Origin: Blastocladiella emersonii ATCC 22665
Lineage: Eukaryota > Blastocladiomycota > Blastocladiomycetes > Blastocladiales > Blastocladiaceae
Reading direction: 5' to 3'
DNA: 64,000 nt
NCBI GenBank assembly: GCA_025594325.1
Contig: JANHCV010000001.1
Span: 2,852,001-2,916,000 of the forward strand
The stretch's first letter is position 1; each line of letters begins with the position of its first letter. A program made the position numbers and the translations under genes. Below the pieces are notes generated by a model. The model searched no databases. It had not been told where the DNA came from and saw only the letters and a program-made list of their open reading frames with translations. Shown in pieces: positions 10,734 through 21,438 of this stretch.

Positions 10734-13700
10734 ATGTTCTGCGCACCCGGCTCGTCCACGTCCGGCTCGGCTGCACGCAACAGTCAAAGCAGCAGCAGCA
10801 CCTCCGGCACCAGCTCGTCCAGCAGCAGCGGCAGCAAGGGTGGCGTCATGAAGAAGCTCTTCTCGCGCGGGAAAAAGTCCAAGCCGTCGTCCTCGTCGCC
10901 GCTGTCGCCGTCGGCCCCCGGGTCCTTCGACTCGCTGGCCGGCTCCGGCTCGGCGCCCGACCCGGACGCGGACTCGTTCGCCGACTCGAACCCGACCACG
11001 GCCTCGCACTCCAAGGCCTCGTCCATGTACTCGAGCCGCCCCTCGTCGCCCCCGCCCGCCGCCAACAACGCCGCCTACTTCCCGCTCGCCCTGCCCTCGG
11101 GCGCCGCCCCCGCCGCCGAGCCGGCCCCGGCACCCGTCGCCAAGTCGAACAGCAACGACGAGTTCGGGCTCGGCCTCTTCGACGACGTGCTCGCCCGCTT
11201 CGATGCGCTGAACCGCGGCTTCGACTCGGGCCCCTCGGCGCCGCCGCCCGCGCCCAAGCCCGTGTCGCTCGCGGCGCCCGCCAACCCGCCACGCACCGTG
11301 TCCAAGCCCTCGCTCGGTACGGCTCTGCATCTCTTGACCCTCCCCACCTCGTGTCCCTCTCCGCTCGGCAACCCGCGACACGGCTGGCGTCGGCCCGGCA
11401 CCAACCAGCGCGCTCGGGCGTGTGCAACGGACGGCATCGCCACGCCGACGCCCGCGCACCCGCGTGAGCGAGGCAGGGCGTACGCCGATCCCGTCCCGTT
11501 TCGGCAAGGGACATGCTCTGCCCTTGTGTCGAGCTCGCCACCGGCACCGGACCCGATCGCCCGTGCTCGCCACGCGCTCGCCCTCGCGCCCGCCCCAAAC
11601 CCGTCCCGGCGCGCCGGCCCCGCCGCGCCAGTGGTCTCCGCCGCGGCGCCCTTGGCGCGTCGCTCATGGTGTTTTTGGCCCGCCGCCGACGCCATGCGCG
11701 CTCGATACAGCGCGCGGGCGAGCTTATTCTGGCCCCGGCGCCCCGCTGTCCGCTGTGCGAGCTGAGCCACACGCCGTGCGCCAGCCCGTGTTGCTCGTCC
11801 CCAGACGCCCGATTCTGACTTCGCACCCGCGATTCCGCTGACGTGTAGGCCCCGCGCCCGCCGCATCGTCCATCTACTCGTCGTTTGCCGGAACCACGAG
11901 TGCTTCGTCGTCGAGTGCGGCGCCAACCCGGTCCGCGACGACCGCCGCGCCCTCGCTCGGCGGCGGCGACCTCGGCGCCGACTTCGCGCTCAACCTCGGC
12001 CTGCTGCGCCAGTTCGTCAACACGTCCGGCATCGAGACGGCCCCGGCCGCGCCGTCGGCGTCCACGTCGGCGTACAACACGTATGCGTCGCCCAAGCCGT
12101 CGGCGCCCGCTGCGCCATCGCGGTCCGCCACGGCGCCCTCGACCACCTTCTACTCGCAGCACTACATGTCGCCGCTGACGTCGTCGGGGATCCACGGCGC
12201 GTCGTCAGCTTCGACGGCGCCGCAGGACGAGACGCTCAAGCCCGACACGTCGGCGCAGCTGCCGTCCGACGAGGACTCGGCGTCCGACGACGACGATGAC
12301 GACGACATCTCGACGGCGTCGAGCGACAGCGACGGCCACCGGTACGGCGCCGGCGGCAACCCGGCGCCCGCGCGCCCCTCGGGCCGCCCGCTCACCCAGC
12401 AGGACGCCAAGATTCACGGCTACCTCAAGTCGATGCGCGCCAACGTCGCCGCCGACGCCCTCGCGCGCGAGCGCGAGAAGTCGCTCGGCAAGCACGGCGC
12501 GAACCGGTTCGGCGGCGCGCCCGCCTCGTCGTCGTCGCGCCACCACGGCCACCCGCACCCGCACACGCACGGCGGCTACCCTCCAGCTGCTGGCGCGCGC
12601 TCCGTCGGCCACGGGAACGCGTACCTCGCGCCCGGCCGCTTCGCCGCGTCGGACCGCAGCGCCGACAGCGACGACGACGACCGCGTGCTGGGCTCGATCC
12701 ACCCGGCGGCTGCCGCGGCCGCCGCCGCCGCCATGCACCGTCCCGGGTCCGCGCCGCCCGTGCACATGCCCCCGGGCACGCACCACCCGATCCACTCGGC
12801 CGGCGCGCCCGGCGCGTACCCGTACCGTGCAGCCGCGGGCCCGCCGGGTGCTGGCGGACCCCCGCCGTACGCCATGGCGCCGCCGTACGCGTCGCCGCCC
12901 GTGTCGCGCACCGGGTCGCCGCAGCCGTACGCGTCGGACCACGGGTCGCATGCCGGCGGCAGCAGCGGTAAGAAGAAGGGGAAGAAGGGGTCGTCGGGCA
13001 AGTCGAGCAAGTCCAAGTCGGCCGCTTCCTCGTCCTCGGGCGGCAAGACCAAGCGCCGCTCGCAGCTCGCGTCCTCGGAGACGGCCTACTCGGATGCTGA
13101 GGAGGAGGCGGCCGCCGAGGAGCAGCACGACGACGCCCACGGGACCGACGGCGAGGTCGCCGCCGCCAAAAAGTCGTCCAAGAAGAAGAAGCGCACCTCG
13201 ACCGCGTCCAAGGGCGCCGACGAGGCCGACGCGCGCAAGTCCAAGCGCAAGAGCAAGGCCGCAGCCGCGGCCGCGACGACCGACGGCGAGCACGACGAGG
13301 ACGAGGACGGCGCCAAGTCGTCCAAGAAGAAGGGGAAGAGCAGCAGCAGCGGCAAGTCGAAGAAGGCCAAGAAAACCACCACCGGCAGCAGCTCGCGCGG
13401 GTCCAAGCGCCGCTCGCACTCTGCCGCCGAGGAGTCGGACGCCGAGCAGCATGACGCGCACCGGTCCGTAGCCGACGAGGAGGACGACGACCAGCCGCTG
13501 GCCGCTGTCGCGAGCGGCAGCTCCGGCAAGAAGAAGTCGTCGTCATCGTCCGGCAAGAGCAACAAAAAGGACAAGGAGAAGAAGCGCAAGTCGACGGCGG
13601 CGCCGTCGCCACCACCACGGAGCGACGAGGACGACAGCGACATGTCGAGCGACGCGTCGGACAGCGACGGCGGCGACAGCGACGCCTCCTCGTCGTACGC

Positions 13701-13911
13701 GTCCGAGGGCCGCAGCTCGACGCGCTCGTCGCGCAGCGGCGGGCCCCGCAACGGCCGCCGGTACCTCGGCCCGTCGCCCGCTGGTCCGGGCCCCGCCTAC
13801 TACCCGACCGAGGGGTACAACATGTACCCGCCGCCCAACAACAACGGGCCCCGCACCGCGCCGTCGGCGCCCTACGCCATGGCCCACGGGAACCACTCGG
13901 GCTACTTCTGA
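10734..13911 (+). CDS. Large disordered Ser/Lys/Asp-rich protein of unknown function
   Basis: Two exons (10734-11316, 11849-13911) give 881 residues. The intron is unusually long at 532 nt but ends in a textbook CTGACGTGTAG, and the frame resumes correctly. The N-terminus has a basic patch (MKKLFSRGKKSKP), then Pro/Ser/Ala-rich sequence with short hydrophobic motifs (FGLGLFDDVLARFDALNRGF; DFALNLGLLRQFV). Residues about 430-860 alternate Lys/Ser-rich blocks (KKKGKKGSSGKSSKSK) with acidic blocks, like a polyampholyte nuclear or cytoskeletal scaffold. No globular domain is visible, and I do not recognise it. The reading frame, intron and codon use support a real gene. Confidence 0.68.
11317..11848 (+). 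other. Unusually long intron (532 nt)
   Basis: It starts GTACGG and ends CTGACGTGTAG, matching the local intron consensus, but is about eight times the usual length. I see no convincing exon or nested gene inside it. Confidence 0.6.
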
Positions 13912-14563
13912 GCGCTCACGGCTCGTGGCTCGGCGCTCGCGCGACCTTCTCCTCGTTCGATTAGTTTTGAATCTGCATCATTTGCCATTCCGCTCCCCCG
14001 TCTCCTCTTTCGCTCTCTAGAACTTCCCCCACAACCACCCGCGTCTGTAGATTATATTTGATAAAATGGGAATATTGCCTGAAAAACTGTCTCATCGCTC
14101 GAAAACTGTCTCACACGCGTCACGTGGCCGGTCAGCTGACCGGTCGACGCGTCGCGACGCGTCGCAAACCGGTGGCTGCGAGACACGACTCGAGCCTCGC
14201 GGCCGTGGGAGAAGCCCTCACGCCCTTGTTCCCACGCCCTGTCCCTTACTCGTCTCCCCTTGAGCGCAGACACCAGGTGAACAAGGGCTTGGCGTGCGCG
14301 TTGCAAGGGAGACGCGGGAAGCGCGACTCTCTCTGCACACTCACAGTCTTCCTGACTTTGGGCACGGCGCAATCCGTGGACGAATGTGACTACCTGGGAG
14401 ACGGGGACCAAACCACGCGGGGGTGCCTGGTGATCGAAAAACGAGTGTCGCGGGGGGCTCGGCCAGACACAGACAACACTCGCAGCACCGCACCGGCCTC
14501 AACTCCCGCGAGACGTGTGTTTGCTCGCGGCACTTGATGCATCTCTCAGGACACAACATCAAC
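13912..14563. promoter_or_regulatory. Upstream region of receptor A with palindromes
   Basis: About 650 bp. It contains a direct repeat of GAAAAACTGTCTCA (about 14080-14115), a 16-bp perfect palindrome at 14128-14143 centred on CAGCTG, and a 20-bp palindrome at 14145-14164 made of two copies of CGACGCGTCG. No gene is visible. Confidence 0.5.
14128..14164. repeat. Two adjacent perfect palindromes
   Basis: CCGGTCAGCTGACCGG (14128-14143) is its own reverse complement. Directly after it, CGACGCGTCG is repeated twice (14145-14164), giving a 20-bp palindrome that holds two ACGCGT cores. Confidence 0.85.
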
Positions 14564-17549
14564 ATGCCGCTACCTCATGCCAGGCCGCACGCGGCTCACG
14601 GCCGTCGCCGTCAACCGTGGGCGCTCGTCGTGTCCGCGGCCGTGTTGCTCGCGCTCGCCGTGTCGTCGAGCCATGGCGCCAACTTCAAGATCGGTGTCAA
14701 CATGCCGTTCCTCACGCAGTGTACGCTCATCTCGGCTCTCTAAGCGCGCCGGAAACGCGCCATTGAACGCGTTGTCCGCCTGTGTAGCGCTCGGGACGTC
14801 GGTGACGCAGATCATCTCGTTCTTGCGCATGAACGAGGGCGATCTCTCGACCATCGACCCGTCGGGCACGCACACGTTCAGCCTGAGCTACTACGCGACC
14901 AACCAGACCACCATGAACGCCACACTGGCCATGCAGACCGCCATCTCCGACGGCGTCGTGGGCGTCGTCGGCGACTATAATTCCTTTACAACGATCCCTG
15001 CGGCCCTCGCCGGCGCGCGCACCTTCACGTGGGTCTGCTCGGGCGGCGCGACGTCGAGCACGCTCAGCGACAAGGCCAACTTCCCCTATTGTGCGTCTTT
15101 GCAGGCTTCCGGCGCTGTATCCCGTTGCTCACGACGACATTCCCGCGCGTGTAGTCTTCCGCACCATCTCCGACGATCCGTTCCAGGGCGTCATCATCGC
15201 CTACCTCGTCAAGCACTTTGGGTGGACCACGGCCAACATCATCAGCTCGAGCGACGCGTACGGCCAAAGTGTCGGCAATGCCTTCATCATGACGGCCCCG
15301 ACCCTCGGCATCACGCTGGCCGGCAACCAGGTCTTCCAGCCGGGCCAGACTGATTACACGGTGCTCCTCACGTCGATCCTCAACTCGGGCTCCCAGATCA
15401 TCGTGCTCTCCGCCCTCGCCGAGAACTGCCTGATGCTGCTGCGCCAAGCTCGGTACGGCTCTCGTTGGTCGAGCGAGTGCTCTCCCTTCCTCTGCTGACG
15501 ACGCTCGTCTTGTAGCACGCTTGGCATGATCGGCCCCGAGTGGGTGTGGATCGGGCCCGAGATCTGGGCCACCTACGCGGACCTCAGCCTGCAGCCCGGC
15601 GATATCGAGAACGTGAACGGCATGCTCTACGTGTTCCCGCGCGAGGACAGCTACAACGCCAAGTACAACGCGTCCGTCGCCCGCTGGCAGCAGGCGTACC
15701 CCGGCGTCGCTCCTGCCGCGTACTCGTTCCTGTACCAAGACTGCGTAACGGCCCTCGCCAAGGGTATCCTCACGACGGTCAACTCGGTCGGCCTCACCAA
15801 CTTCCAGAACCGCAACTACTACCCGAACCTCACCGCGTACTTCCTCAAGCCGTTCGAGGGCGTTTCGGGCGCCATTGAGTACGACAAGCGCGGCAACCGC
15901 ATCTCATACTTCACGGTGTTCAACTACTACGCGGGTGTGCGCTCGGTCGTGTACGAGGTGCAGCCGGACCTGTCGGTCGTCGCCAAGGCGCCCGTCAAGT
16001 TCTACTCGGGCACCTCGGTCGTGCCGCGCGACAAGCCGAGCCAGGTCCCGCTCGTCGCGACGTGGTCGTCGGCCGCCGGCACGGCTCTCGTGGTGCTCAA
16101 CGGCATCGCGATCGCCATCATCCTCGCTGCGAACGGCTACCTCTACCTGAACCGCGACGTGCCCTCGGTGAAGAACCTCTCGTTCCCCTTCCTCACGCTC
16201 ATCTGCTGGGGCTGCATCCTGGTCCTAGTCAGCAACCTGCTCAACCTCGGCGTCCCGAACTCGGCCACGTGCCAGGCGTCTCTGTGGATTTTCGTGTACG
16301 GGCTCGAGCTCGTCCTCGCGAGTAGCGCGGCCAAGGCGTACCGCGTGCGTAGCTTCCGCTCGTTTTCTCTTCCTCGATATCGCTCACACCCGACTCGCGC
16401 ATGTAGCTCTGGAGCATCTTCGACAACAAGGCCATGATCAGCGTCTCGCGCGTCGGCAACCGCTCGCTCATGCTCGGCGTGGCCAGCATCATGCTCGGGC
16501 AGACGGTCCTGCTCGCCATCTGGTCGGGCGCCGGCCCGCAGCAGGCGGCCCTCGTCTCGCAGCGTACCTACTACTACTACGAGTGCCGCAGCGCCAACGG
16601 CAGCTTCCACATCGGCCTCAGCGCGGCCACCATCGTATATAACTTTGCGCTGCTGTGCATCCTCACGGTCCTCGCGTACAAGGTACGTGACTATGGCCGA
16701 AAAACACCGCGCGACTCGCGTGCTCACATCGGACGTGTAGACCCGCAACATCTCGAGCAACTTCCGCGAGTCGTCGTGGCTCTTCTACGTCAGCCAGAAC
16801 ACGATGCTCTGCTCGATCGTGATCGCCATGTTCTCCTTCTTCGCGTTCGGCGAGGCGACCCTGATTGCGTTCGTCATCAAGCAGATCATGATCATCTACG
16901 CCGTCACCTTTGCATTCACAGCACTCGTCGGCCGCCTCGTCTTCGCCGTCTACGCCACGGCGGCGCGCCGCGGCGGCAACGCCAACAACGTCGAGTCGAT
17001 CGCCAAGGCCTCGACGACCAGCGGCACGGGCGTGGGCACCGCGTCCAGCGCCGGCATGAAGCTCTCGATGCACGAGACCAACGGCAAGGTGACGACGGTC
17101 CGCGGCGTCTACCCGGTCAAGAAGAACACGGGTACGAGGCGCGCTCGTCGTGCCGGGTGCCGGTCGTACCGTGCTGACGCGCTCGCTTCCGTGTAGGGAT
17201 CATGTCGACGTGGCACAGCCACAATGTGACGCTGCATGTCAGCGACGGGTACCTCACGCTGATCCCCGTCAACCACAACCCCGAGATGGGCGTGGTCCTG
17301 CGGCTGTCGTCGGCGACCTTCGACTCGAACCCGGCCGGCTTCAAGTTCTGCATGGAGGTCACAGCAAAGGGGAAGGGCTGGATTGTGCAGTTCCCGAGCG
17401 AAGAAGATCGCGAGAAGTGGACGTCGCTGATCGGCACCATTGCGACCGCGTCGTCGGGCAAGCGCGGCGGTAGCTCGCGGCAGTCGTCGGTGTCGCAGGC
17501 CACGGGCGCCGCGCTCGTCAGCCCGTCGCTCGGCCGCCGTGGTGGATAG
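14564..17549 (+). CDS. Class C (GABA-B-like) GPCR with C-terminal PH-like domain, receptor A
   Basis: Seven exons (introns 14721-14787, 15091-15154, 15453-15515, 16345-16406, 16683-16740, 17132-17196) encode 868 residues. A signal peptide (about 15-38) precedes a Venus-flytrap domain (39-430) with NFKIGVNMPF, VVGVVGDYN, CSGGATSSTLSDKANFPYFF and IGPEWVWIGPE; this matches the GABA-B1 region SSSPALSNRQRFPTFFRT. No Cys-rich linker is present, as in GABA-B receptors. Seven helices follow (about 435-695): CQASLWIFVYGLELV...AKAYR|LWSIF resembles the TM3 and loop of GABA-B. The cytoplasmic end carries a PH-like domain (about 739-832) running from GVYPVKKNTGIMSTW to EEDREKWTSLIG. The ligand is unknown. 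It converges with paralogue B. The ATG at 14564 puts the signal peptide close to the start; an in-frame ATG at 14537 is possible. Confidence 0.88.
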
Positions 17550-17887
17550 ATTTCGTCGCAGATGGCGTTTGTAGTGTCTAAATTTCTAATGAAGCGTTTG
17601 ATTCCCTTCATTTCGACCGCTTGACGCGCCCCTCGCCGTTCGAGGCAAAACGCGATGACTTGGATGCGGCCACCGCCGCGGCCATCACCGATCATGGTCG
17701 TCGGCGGGCACAGTCATTGCTGGCCTTGAACGTCGCTGTCCATGGTCACTCGAGCAACACCTCGCTCTCAAATAGCCCCTAAAATGATTGTCATTGATCG
17801 CATCGGGTGCGAAGCATTAGTGGCAACGAGCGGGCGTCAGAGGACAGGAACGAACTTTCGACTCTATATTGTTAACACTCAAGCTTC
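17550..17887. other. Convergent 3' interval between receptors A and B
   Basis: About 340 bp between two convergent receptor genes. It is somewhat AT-richer than the surroundings, as expected for 3' UTRs. I see no gene. Confidence 0.5.
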
Positions 17888-20800
17888 TCAGGCCGTCGGA
17901 GTGCTCGACTGCGCACCGCTGCTCGAACTCGGCGCGCGCGGGAGGCCCTCGGCGCTCATCGGCGGCTTGAGGTTGTTCTGCGTCGGGCTCTTGGGCATCC
18001 CCGCGGCCGTGTTCGCGCCGCTGCCCGAGATGGTTGACGAGGCCGGGTTGGACACCGCGCCGAGCACGTCCTTCCACCGCTTGTAGTCTTTTTCGTCGTT
18101 GAACTTGACCAGCCACGACTTGTTCTGGGCAATGATCTCGACCGTGTTGGTGTGGCCGCGCGGCGACGGGTGGAACATGCCGACGCCAACGTCGAGCACC
18201 ACGCCCAGCGCTTGGCCGCCGGTCGCGGGCATCATGACGAGCGTGCCCTCGGTGTTGAAGAGCTGCAGCCGCATCGTGATCCACTGCGAGAAGAAGCCCG
18301 ACGCCTTGACCTGGCAGATGCCCTTGGCACTCCATGCGGGCTACACGATCGAGTCCGCGGTCAGTCTCAGCTCGGAATGCATGGCCGCCGTTGACGTACG
18401 CTGGCACCCGCCGCGGGCTTCATAGCCGACGCGCTGCCGCCCTTGTCCGTGTCGCTCTTGGAGCCGACGTGCTTGGTCTTGGACTTTTTGATCGTCGACT
18501 TGCGGACGTCAAAGATGAGGCTACAGATCGAAGCGGTCAGCGCACGGTTCGCATGACCGACGGACGCGATCACGTACCGCCCGACGAGCGCGACAAACGT
18601 AAAAGTAACGGCGCTGTAGATAATCGAGTGCTTGACGATGAACGCCGACAGCGCCGACGCGCCAAAGTCGAAGATAGCGAACGGCGCGACCACGACAGAC
18701 GACAGGAGAATGTTCTGCACCGTGTAAAGGATCCACTTACTCTCGTTGTACGAGCTCGTCACGTTGCGGGTCTACGAACCGGTCAGTCACGTCTCCCGCT
18801 GCTGCGCCACCCGCCCGCGCCACCCGCTGCGCCACCACTCGGCGCGATCGCGCCGCGAGACGGAGAATGAGAAAGAACGTACCGCCACGGCGAGGTAGAG
18901 GAAGATGATGAGGAAGAAGCCGTTGTAGACCATGGAGGCGGCGACCAGGCTGTTGGTGAAGCTGGTGGTCGAGCTACTGCAGATGGTGTAAAGGTAGGAG
19001 CGCGTCGAGATCAGGTGCGGCAGTGGCGGATCCACGGCAGACCACACGATGAGAATGATGATCTGGCCGGCCATGATCGCGCCCATGATGATGAACAGGA
19101 ACGAGTCCTGGATCCCGGTGGCCTTGATCTGCGAGCGGTTCTCGAAAATCACCCAAATCTACACGCAAACGAGTCAGGCGCAGCGCGAGTGCACGGCCAT
19201 AAGCGACGCGTACGCGGTACGTCTTGGCGATGCTGGCGCCGACCACGAGCTCGTAGCCGATGGCGAACAGCCAGGTGCTGGCCATGCACGAGCCCGCAGT
19301 TTGCTCGCCCATGGCCACGAGCGAGCTGACGAGGACGATGATGCACCCGAGGCCGATCAGCGACAGGAATCGGGCGCTCAGGTGCTTGACGAACGACACC
19401 TTGCGGTGCGCGAAGAGGTACGCGCCGGTCGCGACAATGTAGCCGATCAGAACGATGCCCGTGATGCCGAGGCCGAGACCCGAGGGCATCGTCCACAGCG
19501 CCGTCAGGACGTCCTGGTACTGCTTGTCGGACGGAGGGGTCGCCGAGCCGCCGTAGAACTTGTACGGCGCGGTCTGCTGGACCGTCAGGTTGGCGAAGAC
19601 GGTCGCCACCTCGACGTACTTGCCGTTCACCATGTTGTAGATCGAGAAGTCACTAAACGAGGATGGGCGCGAAACGGAAACGCGCGGGTGAGCATCGCGC
19701 GCAGGTGGGATGTATCGCAGCGAGAGACGTACGCGATCCGATCCCCAAACTGGTCGACGCGGAACACTCCCGAAGCGCCCTCGAAGTCGCGCATGAGCTC
19801 GTTCAGGACGAGGTCATAGCTACGGTTCTGGACCGATGCGGCGCCCTTAGATTGCGTGAGCTATTCAGCACGCGACGCGGCGGTGAGCGAGGAGGGTACT
19901 GCGGTTCTGCGCTCACACGTACCCCGACGATGCCGTGAGCCATGGCGAACGCGCAGTCGCGGTAGAGGTACGCGTAGGCCGGGATGCGGACGCCCGGGTA
20001 CGCGGCGTCCCACTTGGCCTGGAACGCCTTGGCGATCGCGTTGCCGCCCGACTCCTTGGCCATGACGTACATGATCCCGTTGGCGTACGTGTAGTCCTCG
20101 GGCGCGAGTCCGCCGAGGTCAAAGTACGCGGCGAACGTGTCGGCGCTCAGCTAAACACACGGCGTCAGTTCGGGTCGCCACGCGTCGCCTCTGGCGAGGG
20201 TGAACGCACCCACATCCACGTCGGGCCGACCATTCCGAGTCGCTTCGCGGTGCGCATGATCTGGACGCCGTCCACGGCCGTGGCCGCGACGAAGTTGACG
20301 GCCGTGCCGGTCGCCTTGAGGACCTCGAGCTGTTGGTCGAAGGTCGTCGAGCCGGGCGTAAACGTCACCGAGGCGGTCACGTTGATGGACAGGAGCGCGG
20401 CCTGGCGCGAGAGGCCCTCGCTCAGCGATTGGCCGTACTACATGAGAACGACGTGAGCGAAACGCGCGGGACTACGACGCCGAGCGACGTACGAAGTCCG
20501 AGGAAGCGATAATGTTGACACGGTTCCAGCCCATGACCTTGATAAAAGCAGCCATGGACGCGCCCTGCTGGTAGTCGTTGCCGATGGTGCGGAAGAAGAA
20601 GGGGAAGTCGGTGTCGCTCGAGAGCGTGACGGAGGTTGCTGACCCTGAGCACATCCAGACCTTAAAGAATTTCGTGCTGTACGCCTGCGGAATTGTGAGA
20701 CTACTGTAGTACTACATGACCGGGAACGGAGTGTGAGCTGACGCGTCGGAAAGCTGCAGAGACTGACGCACGTCGCCAACGATGCCCACGACGCTGTCGT

Positions 20801-21182
20801 TTAGCATCGTCCGGATCGCAACCGACGACGACACGGCGCCCGACAAAGACGTCGGGTTGTAGACGAGGGAGAAGGTGTGGTTCGTGACCGGATCAATGGT
20901 CATGAGGTCCGGCTCGATCAACCGGAACATCTTCTTGAGGCCCGAGATTGCCGTTCCAAACGCTGGATGCGTGAATCGCGTTAATCGTCAGCGCGCGCGG
21001 CAGTCGCCAATGGATTGTCGCGTACTCGGATCATCGAAGGGCAGGTTAACCGCGATCTTGAAGTTGGCGGCGATCGCGTGCTGGGCCATGGTCAGAAACA
21101 TGACGACGATAGCCACGACCATGGCCGAGGCCAGCCGACACGGCCGGCGTCGCGCGCGCTCATGGCGCTCATAGAGTTTCAT
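17888..21182 (-). CDS. Class C (GABA-B-like) GPCR with C-terminal PH-like domain, receptor B
   Basis: Eleven exons give 877 residues; introns are at 20963-21025, 20712-20771, 20438-20492, 20151-20209, 19861-19922, 19653-19732, 19159-19213, 18772-18882, 18521-18577 and 18341-18399. A signal peptide ends near HAIA, before ANFKIAVNLPFDDP. The flytrap domain shows CSGSATSVTLSSDTDFPFFF and FYGQS. TM3 and its loop read CMASTWLFAIGYELVV...AKTYR|IWVIFEN, and TM7 contains VKHSIIYSAVTFTFVALVGR. The tail holds a PH-like domain (SAKGICQVKASGFFSQW to KDYKRWKDVLGAV). Compared with A, the IGPE motif after VW is replaced by an intron junction and LSADTF, so the ligand pocket may differ. It is closer to C than to A. 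Confidence 0.87.
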
Positions 21183-21438
21183 GGTTTGACTGCAGCAAGT
21201 CTCGAAGAGCTTACTGCCTGATCAAACTGGATGCAAGGGGAGGGCGGAACACGTCGCCGGCACCGGCGTGGGTGGGCTGGACGCGACGCGAACCTGGAGG
21301 CCAGAGGTCACCACCCTTGTTCGCGGTGGGAGACATGAAAGGCGAGCGTTTTCAAGAATCAGCTGCGTGCGAGACGCGTCTCGCACAGCGTGTATTGAAG
21401 GGATAGCGGGCAACACCTGGCCCAATCAAAGAAATTCA
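21183..21438. promoter_or_regulatory. Upstream region of receptor B, with a 20-bp palindrome
   Basis: 256 bp separate the receptor C stop from the receptor B start (same strand). A 20-bp perfect palindrome centred on ACGCGT lies at 21367-21386. No gene is visible. Confidence 0.5.
21367..21386. repeat. 20-bp perfect palindrome centred on ACGCGT
   Basis: GTGCGAGACGCGTCTCGCAC equals its own reverse complement. It lies upstream of receptor B and just 3' of receptor C, so it could be a dimeric factor site or a terminator-like hairpin. Confidence 0.85.
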
